DNA of 8,528 bases from Bacteroidales bacterium. GTDB lineage: Bacteria > Bacteroidota > Bacteroidia > Bacteroidales > WCHB1-69. Under the pieces are notes generated by a model. That model worked only from the letters and a program-made list of their open reading frames with translations. It searched no databases and was not told the origin of the DNA. The stretch is from positions 1 through 8,528 of the forward strand of contig JAAYRN010000249.1 in assembly GCA_012518765.1 (NCBI GenBank), in the 5' to 3' direction. Made by a program: the position numbers and the translations under genes. Shown piece by piece: positions 1 to 6,082 of this stretch; within the stretch, counting starts at the first letter, position 1, and each line of letters begins with the position of its first letter.

Positions 1-848
1 CTCTGTGGCAATGGGGGTTTTATTTCACCTTAGATAGTTCGGGTTATGTTTTTGATAATATATTATCTCCTTCTTGCATAGATAGCAACGATAAATGGTT
101 AATGATTTCTGCTGGAATGGAACATGCATTTGCATTGAAAGAAGACGGAACGTTATGGGCTTATGGAGATAATGTTAATTTTGCTCTTGGCGATACATCC
201 ATTGTAGTCGCTAATGAATTTACACAAATAACACAAAATAAGGATTGGAAACACGTTGAAGCAGGTTCTATTTATACATTTGCTTTAAATAATCAAGGGG
301 AATTATTCGCATGGGGAATTAATATGTATGGACAATTGGGAATCGTTGAAAAGAATGATTATGTAGAAATTCCTACAAAAGTAAGCAACGAAACAGAATG
401 GCTAAGTATCAGTGCAGCAAAGGGAGGTATTTCAGATATTTACATATTTGGAATGCACAGCGTAGCTATAAAAAATGATGATAAAAACAATCTTATTTGT
501 GTAACTGGTGCAAATTATGTCGGACAATTGGGCTTAGGAAGTACAGATCAAGAAAAAAACACTCCTTTTGTTTGTAATGCATTGAATGTAGAAAATGTAT
601 TATTAGATGAATCCACAGACATTTCTCTTTATCCCAATCCAGCCACCACTCAATTAACCTTGGATAATAAGGATGCTTTAATAAAAGAAGCTCATATTTA
701 CGATATTACGGGCAGAAAAGTAAGTCGTCATTCTATTAATGCAAACCAAAGCACCTTAGATATCAGTACGTTAAAATCAGGATTATACATTGTTAAAATC
801 CACACAGAACAAGGAGTTTTAAATCGTAAAGTGCAGGTTGTGAGATAA
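1..848 (+). CDS. Secreted RCC1-repeat protein with T9SS type A sorting domain (5' end outside window)
   Basis: This is the 3' part of a gene. The frame is open from base 3 with no stop before 846-848, and the codons before the first ATG (102) already encode an LWQWG repeat motif, so ATG 102 is internal. The visible 281 residues contain RCC1-type repeat units with the pattern hydrophobic-AL-x-x-DG-x-LWAxG: one cut by the window edge, one near base 123 (ALKEDGTLWAYG), one near 273 (ALNNQGELFAWG followed by YGQLG) and a degenerate one near 456 ending in YVGQLGLG. Such repeats form beta-propellers used in binding. From base 627 the last 73 residues are a T9SS type A sorting domain: LYPNPA, then YDITGR, then LKSGLYIVKI, ending KVQVVR. 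By family knowledge the protein should cross the outer membrane through the T9SS and be released or anchored at the surface. The signal peptide is outside the window and the ligand is unknown. Confidence 0.85.
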   Translation, partial: LWQWGFYFTLDSSGYVFDNILSPSCIDSNDKWLMISAGMEHAFALKEDGTLWAYGDNVNFALGDTSIVVANEFTQITQNKDWKHVEAGSIYTFALNNQGELFAWGINMYGQLGIVEKNDYVEIPTKVSNETEWLSISAAKGGISDIYIFGMHSVAIKNDDKNNLICVTGANYVGQLGLGSTDQEKNTPFVCNALNVENVLLDESTDISLYPNPATTQLTLDNKDALIKEAHIYDITGRKVSRHSINANQSTLDISTLKSGLYIVKIHTEQGVLNRKVQVVR

Positions 849-849
849 T

Positions 850-882
850 ATAGTAAGAGAGTGTGAAATGCTTTCTTACTAT
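850..882 (+). terminator. Strong hairpin just after the RCC1-protein stop codon
   Basis: Arms 850-861 (ATAGTAAGAGAG) and 871-882 (CTTTCTTACTAT) pair over 12 bp with one G-U wobble around a 9-base loop. The hairpin starts one base after the TAA stop and lies 36 bases before the next start codon. The sequence after it is A-rich rather than a T-run, so it is not a textbook intrinsic terminator. It may end the upstream transcript, protect its 3' end, or sit in the leader of the next gene if the two are cotranscribed. Confidence 0.5.
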
Positions 883-918
883 TAAAATAAAATACTAACA
901 TTAAAAAAACAAAGAAAA

Positions 919-2364
919 ATGAAAAAAATAAAATTTTCCTTCCTTTTTATTACGTTGTTAATCTCAAACGTATATGGGGCTGATTATCAATGTATCAATT
1001 CAAACAGAATTGCGTATTTTGAAGACACATACAAAAACATAAGAGCAATTAAAATAGATTCTGTAAAATACGAATCAGATTCTATTTTATATCCGTACAG
1101 AAATATCCACCAACTTGACCATGATTGTTTTTCGCCAACAAAATTTTCATGGTTGGGAAGTAAAATCCATATAAAAGAAAATGGAGATAATCTTTTTTTT
1201 AATAAATACGGAGAAGTAATTACATTAAAAACAAAGGCTATTCTAAATGAGAAATGGGTTGCGTATCAAATTGAAAATTCTTTAATAATTGAAGCGAAAG
1301 TGGTAAAACAAGATACTATTCATTTTTTAGGACTTGTTGATTCTGTTAAAATTATTGCATTTCAAGCATACGACGAAAATATGAATTCATTAGATTACAA
1401 TGTTAATGATATGATAGTTATTATCAGTAAAAATCATGGATTTATTAAAACAATGAATTTTATTGCATTTCCTAATACTGACACTTATAGAGAAATTTTG
1501 AAGGAATATAATTTAGTTGGATTATCTAATCCCAAAGTTGGTATTCAAAATTTGACTACGTTTGATATTTATGATTTTAACGTTGACGATGAATTACACA
1601 TCTTAACTGTAAATTTGGACGGGCAAAGAAAAAAAACGGGCAAAGAAATTTATAAATACCTTGAGCGTATTGATTACGAAGACTCGATAGTTTATTATTA
1701 TTCCCGTAAACTAGAAATTCTTGAAAAAAATGGCAATTCTGAAATATCATCTATTTTTTACAACGACACATTAAAACTTGTAGTCAAAAAAGACTTTTCG
1801 TTAGATAAATTACCAGAAGAACCGACAATTGATGAATATGGGACTTTCTGTTGTTACATGAGAAATGATGATGTCTTGTCTAAAATAGACCCAAGTAGAT
1901 ATGAATTTTTTTATTTTGCAAAAGATTCTTGTTGGTCTGAAGTTATATTTGATGGTTATATTTGTCCAAATGTATATCTGAAAGGATTAGGCGGACCTTA
2001 TTATTCTTGTAAAGGTATCGTGGGGGGTATAAGTAAAGAATTGGTCTATTACAAAAAGGGGAATAAGACTTGGGGAGAACCAATCATTATTTCTAATATC
2101 GTAAATATAAAACCAAATAACCAAATTAAGATTTATCCTAATCCGACAAAAGATGGAAAATTATATATTCATTTCAACCAAACTGATTTATCAGAATATA
2201 CGATTGATATAATTGGAATTAATGGAAAAATTATAAAATCAGAAATAAAACATTCATCACAAACAATGATTGATTTATCTAATTTAGTTAGCGGATTATA
2301 TTTGTATAAAATATCTGACAGAAAAGGTTCATTATTGGAAACGGGTAAAATAATAATACAATAA
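919..2364 (+). CDS. Secreted protein of unknown function with T9SS type A sorting domain
   Basis: This is a complete 481-residue protein. Residues 1-20 are a Sec signal peptide: MKK, a hydrophobic core (FSFLFITLLIS) and a likely cut after VYG. The last 77 residues, from about 405, are a T9SS type A sorting domain: IYPNPTKDGKLYI, then IDIIGINGK, then LSNLVSGLYLYKI, ending GKIIIQ. The product should be exported to the cell surface or medium. I do not recognise the roughly 380 residues between them. They are rich in Asp, Asn, Tyr and Lys, have no visible catalytic motif, and carry seven Cys, five of them clustered at residues ~310-370 (FCCYM, DSCWSE, YICPN, YYSCKG). The stretch KGLGGPYYSC followed by YYKKGNKTWGEP just before the linker resembles segments preceding sorting domains in other Bacteroidota surface proteins, as I recall them. 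The start is supported by the signal peptide and an A-rich leader. The DNA is much more AT-rich than fabG. Confidence 0.85.
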   Translation: MKKIKFSFLFITLLISNVYGADYQCINSNRIAYFEDTYKNIRAIKIDSVKYESDSILYPYRNIHQLDHDCFSPTKFSWLGSKIHIKENGDNLFFNKYGEVITLKTKAILNEKWVAYQIENSLIIEAKVVKQDTIHFLGLVDSVKIIAFQAYDENMNSLDYNVNDMIVIISKNHGFIKTMNFIAFPNTDTYREILKEYNLVGLSNPKVGIQNLTTFDIYDFNVDDELHILTVNLDGQRKKTGKEIYKYLERIDYEDSIVYYYSRKLEILEKNGNSEISSIFYNDTLKLVVKKDFSLDKLPEEPTIDEYGTFCCYMRNDDVLSKIDPSRYEFFYFAKDSCWSEVIFDGYICPNVYLKGLGGPYYSCKGIVGGISKELVYYKKGNKTWGEPIIISNIVNIKPNNQIKIYPNPTKDGKLYIHFNQTDLSEYTIDIIGINGKIIKSEIKHSSQTMIDLSNLVSGLYLYKISDRKGSLLETGKIIIQ

Positions 2365-2456
2365 CTATTGTCCGATAAAAAAAGTTAGAAAGTAAGGAAT
2401 ATATTTTTTAGTATCTCCCATTACTCTTTTTTGTCGTTTTGTATTTTCCATAATAT

Positions 2457-2510
2457 AAACCCAGATTACACAATAGGATTTTTTTGAGTTAAACTCAAAT
2501 TACGCGATAG
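2457..2510. repeat. Diverged 20-bp direct repeat, 34-bp period
   Basis: Bases 2457-2476 and 2491-2510 agree at 16 of 20 positions under the consensus AAACYCARATTACRCRATAG. All four differences are transitions. The second copy shares its first nine bases with the right part of the 17-bp palindrome. The pair may be a decayed duplication, a trace of a mobile element end, or two operator half-sites. Confidence 0.4.
2483..2499. repeat. 17-bp palindrome TTTGAGTTAAACTCAAA
   Basis: Two perfect 8-base arms flank one central base. As RNA it could fold as a 6-bp stem with a 5-base loop; as DNA it has the form of a dimeric regulator site. It lies 255 bp upstream of the fabG start, far for a direct operator, and 118 bp after the stop of the 481-residue protein gene. 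No T-run follows it. Confidence 0.4.
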
Positions 2511-2537
2511 ATAAATACAGTTATAAATCATTGATAT

Positions 2538-2561
2538 ATAGCAAGTAAGATTGCTGTTTTT
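2538..2561 (+). terminator. Weak terminator-like hairpin with T-run
   Basis: Arms AGCAA (2540-2544) and TTGCT (2551-2555) enclose a 6-base loop, with a T-G wobble and an A-T pair extending the stem outward, and a run of five T at 2557-2561. The stem is short and lies about 175 bp after the nearest upstream stop codon, so termination of the 481-residue gene transcript is only a possibility. Confidence 0.3.
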
Positions 2562-2590
2562 CTAATGCGTAGCATTAAAGAATTTTTATT
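2561..2590 (+). terminator. Second terminator-like hairpin with T-run
   Basis: TAATGC (2563-2568) and GCATTA (2572-2577) form a perfect 6-bp stem with loop GTA. Past one C-A mismatch the flanks can pair further (T-rich left, AAGAA right). Bases 2583-2590 are TTTTTATT. With the hairpin just before it, this could end plus-strand transcription before the fabG promoter. Confidence 0.35.
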
Positions 2591-2644
2591 CAAAAATCAT
2601 TATAAAGTTTTTTAATCAATAAATTATATCTAAATTTAAAACTC

Positions 2645-2701
2645 AAATGCATAATTTTGATTTATTCTAAGAAGCTTGTTATGGAATAAAAAAAATGCAT
2701 A
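2645..2701. repeat. Nested dyad upstream of fabG promoter
   Basis: The outer elements are AAATGCATA at 2645-2653 and 2693-2701, each containing the palindrome ATGCAT. Inside them lies the inverted pair TTTATTC (2661-2667) and GAATAAA (2684-2690), and near the centre is the palindrome AAGCTT (2672-2677). The whole block ends 15 bp before the -7 box, where a regulator could bind. AT-rich DNA gives such matches easily, so a chance arrangement is quite possible. Confidence 0.3.
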
Positions 2702-2716
2702 TATCAAAAAAAATTA

Positions 2717-2725
2717 TATTTTTGC
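2717..2725 (+). promoter_or_regulatory. Bacteroidota-type -7 box for fabG
   Basis: TATTTTTGC matches the Bacteroidota -7 consensus TAnnTTTGC exactly and ends 28 bases before the fabG ATG, which would give a leader of about 20-25 nt. No clear TTG -33 element lies at the usual distance; the nearest upstream TTG (2676-2678) is 38 bases away. The leader to the ATG is A-rich without a Shine-Dalgarno sequence, as is usual in the phylum. Confidence 0.65.
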
Positions 2726-2753
2726 AGTCTATAGAAATCATAAAAAATAAATC

Positions 2754-3500
2754 ATGAAACTTTTAGAGAACAAAACAGCTTTGATTACAGGTGCCGCACG
2801 TGGCATAGGCAAACAAATAGCACTTACCTTTGCTCAATACGGAGCCAACATAGCTTTTACCGACTTAAAAGAAGATGACGAGGCGAAGGAATTAGAAAAA
2901 ACATTGTTGTCAATGAACGTAAAGGCTAAATTCTATGCTTCCAATGCAGCATCATTCTCAGATTCTGAAGATACGGTTAAGAAAATTATAGAAGATTTTC
3001 AAAGCATTGATGTTTTGGTAAACAATGCAGGCATCACTCGCGACAATTTATTACTTCGTATGAGCGAAAGCGACTGGGACAGTGTATTGAATGTCAATTT
3101 AAAATCTGTTTTTAATCTGACCAAAGCCGTTCAGCCTTTTATGTTAAAACAACGTTCGGGTAGTATTATTAATATTAGTTCCGTAGTTGGTTTAGAGGGC
3201 AATGCAGGTCAATCTAATTATGCGGCAGCCAAGGCGGGCATGTTGGGATTTACCAAATCTGTAGCTAAGGAATTAGGTTCGAGAAACATTCGTTGCAATG
3301 CCATTGCTCCGGGATTTATCGAAACCGAAATGACACAGGTATTAGCTCCCGAAGTACGCGAGGCATGGATTAAAACCATTCCTTTAAGACGAGCTGGAAA
3401 CGCTGTAGATGTGGCTAATACGGCAGTATATTTAGCTTCCGACATTTCGTCCTACCTAACTGGACAAACCATAAGTTGCGACGGGGGTATGCATGTATAA
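2754..3500 (+). CDS. fabG: 3-oxoacyl-[acyl-carrier-protein] reductase FabG
   Basis: This is a cytoplasmic short-chain dehydrogenase/reductase that reduces 3-oxoacyl-ACP to 3-hydroxyacyl-ACP with NADPH in fatty-acid elongation. The 248-residue length is normal for FabG. The Rossmann nucleotide motif TGAARGIG is at residues 12-19 and NNAG at 90-93. The catalytic tetrad is complete: Asn115 (NVNLKS), Ser143 (NISSVVG), Tyr156 and Lys160 (YAAAK). The PGFIETEMT segment (186-194) and the C-terminal DGGMHV are also typical. Other SDR enzymes share the core motifs, but ITRDNLLLRM and the SVVGLEGNAGQSNYAAAKAG block are FabG-like. The gene stands alone on the plus strand behind its own -7 box and converges on recN. 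Its GC content is clearly higher than that of the neighbouring secreted-protein gene. Confidence 0.93.
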   Translation: MKLLENKTALITGAARGIGKQIALTFAQYGANIAFTDLKEDDEAKELEKTLLSMNVKAKFYASNAASFSDSEDTVKKIIEDFQSIDVLVNNAGITRDNLLLRMSESDWDSVLNVNLKSVFNLTKAVQPFMLKQRSGSIINISSVVGLEGNAGQSNYAAAKAGMLGFTKSVAKELGSRNIRCNAIAPGFIETEMTQVLAPEVREAWIKTIPLRRAGNAVDVANTAVYLASDISSYLTGQTISCDGGMHV

Positions 3501-3511
3501 ATACATGTATA
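3488..3511. repeat. Palindrome over the fabG stop codon at the convergent fabG/recN junction
   Basis: CATGTAT (3492-3498) and ATACATG (3501-3507) are perfect arms around AA. Beyond one G-T wobble the pairing continues, giving about 11 bp per arm over 3488-3511. The fabG TAA (3498-3500) lies in its centre. It comes 17 bases after the recN stop on the other strand. No T-run follows on either strand, so a role as shared transcript 3' end is a guess. Confidence 0.4.
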
Positions 3512-3527
3512 GTAAATAAATAAAATA

Positions 3528-5177
3528 TTAATTTTCTAATAATTGTTTAGCAGCATCCATGGAGGTTTCTGTAACCTCCTCGTTGCTAATCATTTTTGCT
3601 ATTTCCTGTATACGTTCATCCGGAGACAAGTTTTTAATATCGGAAATAGTTTTTTGTTGGAGTGTTTCTTTATACACCAAATAATGGTGTTTGCTTTTGG
3701 CTGCTATTTGAGGCGAATGTGTAATGGCAATTACCTGACTATAAGAGGCTATAGCTTTCATTACATTTGCCATACGAGCCGACACTTCGCCCGAAACACC
3801 GCTATCAATTTCATCAAAAATAATGGTAGGCAGTATATTTTTTTGAGATATTAGCGATTTGATAGCCAATAGTAAACGAGAAAGTTCCCCTCCCGAAGCT
3901 ACTTTTTCGACTAACTGCATTTTTAATCCTAAATTTGCCGAAAACAAAAACGAAGCCTTGTCTATTCCTCTTTGATTCAACGAATTACTACTATCTAATT
4001 GTATCTTAATCTGTGCATTAGGCATATTCATTTGCTGCAAGATTTTTTTCAAATCAATTTCTATCTTAGCTATAACCGCTTTGCGTCTTTCGCTTATCCA
4101 AGTAGCTTGTTTCAATAATTGATTTTTCATTTCAGCGAGGGCTTTTTCCATTTCATTTTTCTTTGTCTCACTATCGGCAATTTGCTGCAAGGATTTAGCT
4201 ATTTTTTCTTGTATTTCAATGAGTTGTTCCTCATTGTTTGCCTTGTGTTTTTGCTGTAGATTATACAATGTATTCAAACGCTCATTAATGGAATCTATGC
4301 GTTGAGGATTGTAGTTGATTTTTTCCTGCTCCCCGTCTATTTCTTGGGTAATATCTTTTAATTCAAGCAATTGTGATTCTAAGCGTTCGGCTATGTTTTT
4401 TATTTCAACTTTATACTTTCCTATGTGTTGTATGCGATTTTTTGCATCGTAAAGAGCCGACAATATGTTAGTTTCTCCCTCTTGCAATTGTTGGTATACG
4501 GTAAATAATTCTTGTTTTATTTCTTCTGAATTACTCAACACCTCCAATTCTTCCTCCAATTTTTGCTGTTCTCCCAACTGTAAATTAGCCTCTTCCAATT
4601 CTTTATACAAAAAACTCCAATAATCTTTATCTTGATTAATATTTTTCTCAAACAAGGTTTGATAGTCTTTTTGCAAAACCATGTATTGTTTGTATTGCGT
4701 TTGATAATCGTTTATTTGTGTTTGGATGTTGGCATATTGGTCTATGATAATCAGTTGAAAATCTTTGTTTTGCAGTAATAAATTAGCGTTTTGCGTATGA
4801 ATATCCATAAGTTGTTCGCCCAATTTTCGCATCACAGAGAGCGAAACAGGCGTATCGTTGATAAATGCCCTTGATTTTTCTTGGGGTGTAATTTCTCTTC
4901 TTATAATACATTGACTATCATAATCAATATCGTTTTCATTAAAAAAATCAACTAAGTTATAATTTTCTATATCAAAGGTTGCTTCAATTATACTTTTTTT
5001 GGCTTTGTCTTTGAGTGCCGATGTATCGGCTCTTTGTCCTGACAACAAAGACAAGGCTCCTAATAAAATAGATTTTCCAGCTCCAGTTTCACCCGTTATC
5101 ACCGAAAAACCTTCGTTGAAATGAATGGATAATTTTTCTATGAGCGTATAATTTTCTATGCTTAAATGTAACAACAT
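3528..5177 (-). CDS. recN: DNA repair protein RecN
   Basis: RecN is an SMC-like ATPase that acts at DNA double-strand breaks in recombinational repair. The 549-residue length is normal. The start MLLHLSIENYTLIEKL fits the family. Walker A is GETGAGKS (29-36); a long Gln/Glu/Lys-rich coiled coil covers roughly 150-370; the ABC signature is SGGELSR (428-434); Walker B is TIIFDEID (451-458), followed by the D-loop SGVSG (459-463) and the H-loop ITHSPQ with His487. All ATPase motifs are intact. It is the last gene of the minus-strand operon, 17 bp after porD, and ends 27 bp from the convergent fabG. No separate promoter is obvious, so it is probably expressed with the operon. I see no SOS-type box, and none would be expected with confidence in this phylum. 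Confidence 0.95.
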   Translation of the reverse strand: MLLHLSIENYTLIEKLSIHFNEGFSVITGETGAGKSILLGALSLLSGQRADTSALKDKAKKSIIEATFDIENYNLVDFFNENDIDYDSQCIIRREITPQEKSRAFINDTPVSLSVMRKLGEQLMDIHTQNANLLLQNKDFQLIIIDQYANIQTQINDYQTQYKQYMVLQKDYQTLFEKNINQDKDYWSFLYKELEEANLQLGEQQKLEEELEVLSNSEEIKQELFTVYQQLQEGETNILSALYDAKNRIQHIGKYKVEIKNIAERLESQLLELKDITQEIDGEQEKINYNPQRIDSINERLNTLYNLQQKHKANNEEQLIEIQEKIAKSLQQIADSETKKNEMEKALAEMKNQLLKQATWISERRKAVIAKIEIDLKKILQQMNMPNAQIKIQLDSSNSLNQRGIDKASFLFSANLGLKMQLVEKVASGGELSRLLLAIKSLISQKNILPTIIFDEIDSGVSGEVSARMANVMKAIASYSQVIAITHSPQIAAKSKHHYLVYKETLQQKTISDIKNLSPDERIQEIAKMISNEEVTETSMDAAKQLLEN

Positions 5178-5194
5178 ACGTGAGTAACAATAAA

Positions 5195-6082
5195 TTATTT
5201 TTGCAACTTACTGTATTTCGATTCGTTAAAAGGATCCATCTGCCTCAAAAGTTCATAAGCACGGTTTCGCATTTCTTCGGATGAGCCTGAAAACACATTG
5301 ACAAGTTCATCTGATTTTGCCGTAAATATCATTCCATACATAATGGTGCCCGATTTCGACCTATTGAATTGGTTCAAATCTTCTAAAGCCTGCAATATAT
5401 TTTCCAATGCTTCATCTATATCTTTGTGCATCAAATCTAAACCCAAGCGATGGTATTTATAATAAAAAGAGCGTAAGGCTTCACTGGATGGATTGCTCAT
5501 GTTTTCGAGTAGCCAATAGCGATTTTTCTTTTCTCCGGGATCCCAACCTCCTAAATGTGTCGATGAATAATTTACTATGGTTTGACACTGACTATAAAAC
5601 GGTGTTCCTCCATTTTGTGAAAAAGAATCAAACTCTAATCCCAAGAAAAAATAAAGGTAAAATCCTATAACAGCAGTCAAATTATGTTGGAAACTATTGT
5701 TATCAAAATCCAAAGGTTGATTTAAGGTATAGGAAAAAGTTAAATCATTGTCTTGATGTGTAAACAAGGAAGATGAGTAGTTAGAGTTAAAAATCGTGCG
5801 ACTTAATTGGAGTAAAAGTTTGGCTTTATAGTTGCCATTAGCTGCAATCTCCTCTATACTTAGTTGTATATTACAATCTATTTTTTCTTCACTTTTAAAA
5901 TTATATGTAGTCCATTTTCTTTCGTTAACAAAGGAATTTAGTTCTTGTTCCAAAGCTGTAAATGGTGTTTTATCAACTCCTTGTAATTTTTGGGAACTCA
6001 CTGAAACTCTTGCTTTAAATTCCTGCGAATAGCCCATAATAACTGTAAAAACTAACAGTATGGATATAAGTATTTTCTTCAT
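5195..6082 (-). CDS. porD: Type IX secretion system protein PorD (DUF4835 family)
   Basis: This 295-residue protein has an N-terminal Sec signal peptide (MKKILISILLVFTVIMGYSQ, likely cut around residue 20), so it acts in the periplasm or at the outer membrane. The family, long called DUF4835, is now generally named PorD and tied to type IX secretion; its exact biochemical role is not settled to my knowledge. Family hallmarks are FTALEQELNSFVNERKWT (41-58), the segment GLEFDSFSQNGGTPFY (148-163), GGWDPGEKKNRYWL (178-191) and FTAKSDELVNVF near the C-terminus. I see no enzymatic motif. Its start codon overlaps the coaBC stop as ATGA (6079-6082), which suggests translational coupling, and recN follows after 17 bp. 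Two probable T9SS cargo genes lie in the same window. The name porD rests on family recognition from the sequence alone. Confidence 0.85.
   Translation of the reverse strand: MKKILISILLVFTVIMGYSQEFKARVSVSSQKLQGVDKTPFTALEQELNSFVNERKWTTYNFKSEEKIDCNIQLSIEEIAANGNYKAKLLLQLSRTIFNSNYSSSLFTHQDNDLTFSYTLNQPLDFDNNSFQHNLTAVIGFYLYFFLGLEFDSFSQNGGTPFYSQCQTIVNYSSTHLGGWDPGEKKNRYWLLENMSNPSSEALRSFYYKYHRLGLDLMHKDIDEALENILQALEDLNQFNRSKSGTIMYGMIFTAKSDELVNVFSGSSEEMRNRAYELLRQMDPFNESKYSKLQK

Larger units (their letters stand above)
2365..2753. other. AT-rich intergenic region (389 bp), no supported gene
   Basis: All six frames are broken by frequent stops; the longest ATG-started frame I found is a 28-codon minus-strand one ending right at the upstream gene. 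I see no tRNA or recognised riboswitch. The stretch holds a diverged 20-bp direct repeat (2457-2476 and 2491-2510), a 17-bp palindrome (2483-2499), two consecutive hairpins with short T-runs (2538-2590), a nested dyad (2645-2701) and the fabG -7 box (2717-2725). These are listed separately. Confidence 0.7.

Noticed and set aside
102..104. ATG 102 as the start of the RCC1-repeat protein
   Set aside because: The frame is open to the window edge and already encodes an RCC1 motif upstream; a start here would also leave a T9SS cargo without a signal peptide.
2391..2431. Possible terminator with AGTAA/TTACT arms followed by TTTTTT after the cargo gene
   Set aside because: A 5-bp AT-rich stem with a loop of over 20 bases would not be stable, and the pairing is broken by a bulge when extended.
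2365..2451. 28-codon minus-strand frame (starts MENTKRQKRV) in the intergenic region
   Set aside because: Too short, with no promoter or family likeness; it abuts the cargo gene stop by chance as far as I can tell.
2652..2659. A second -7-like box, TAATTTTG, upstream of fabG
   Set aside because: It fits TAnnTTTG but lies 95 bp from the start, has no -33 TTG, and such matches are frequent in AT-rich DNA; the box at 2717 is better placed.
3218..3445. 75-codon open frame on the minus strand inside fabG
   Set aside because: It lies wholly inside a well-supported gene, and its translation is an antisense shadow with no domain or signal.
3543..3854. 103-codon open frame on the plus strand inside recN
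   Set aside because: It is antisense to the conserved ATPase end of recN; its Phe/Tyr/Cys-rich translation is what the opposite strand of AT-rich coding DNA gives.
5407..5670. 87-codon open frame on the plus strand inside porD
   Set aside because: It is antisense to conserved PorD motifs, with no supporting leader or family likeness.
5832..6032. 66-codon open frame on the plus strand inside porD
   Set aside because: An antisense shadow; the apparent hydrophobic N-terminus is not a convincing signal peptide or membrane segment.
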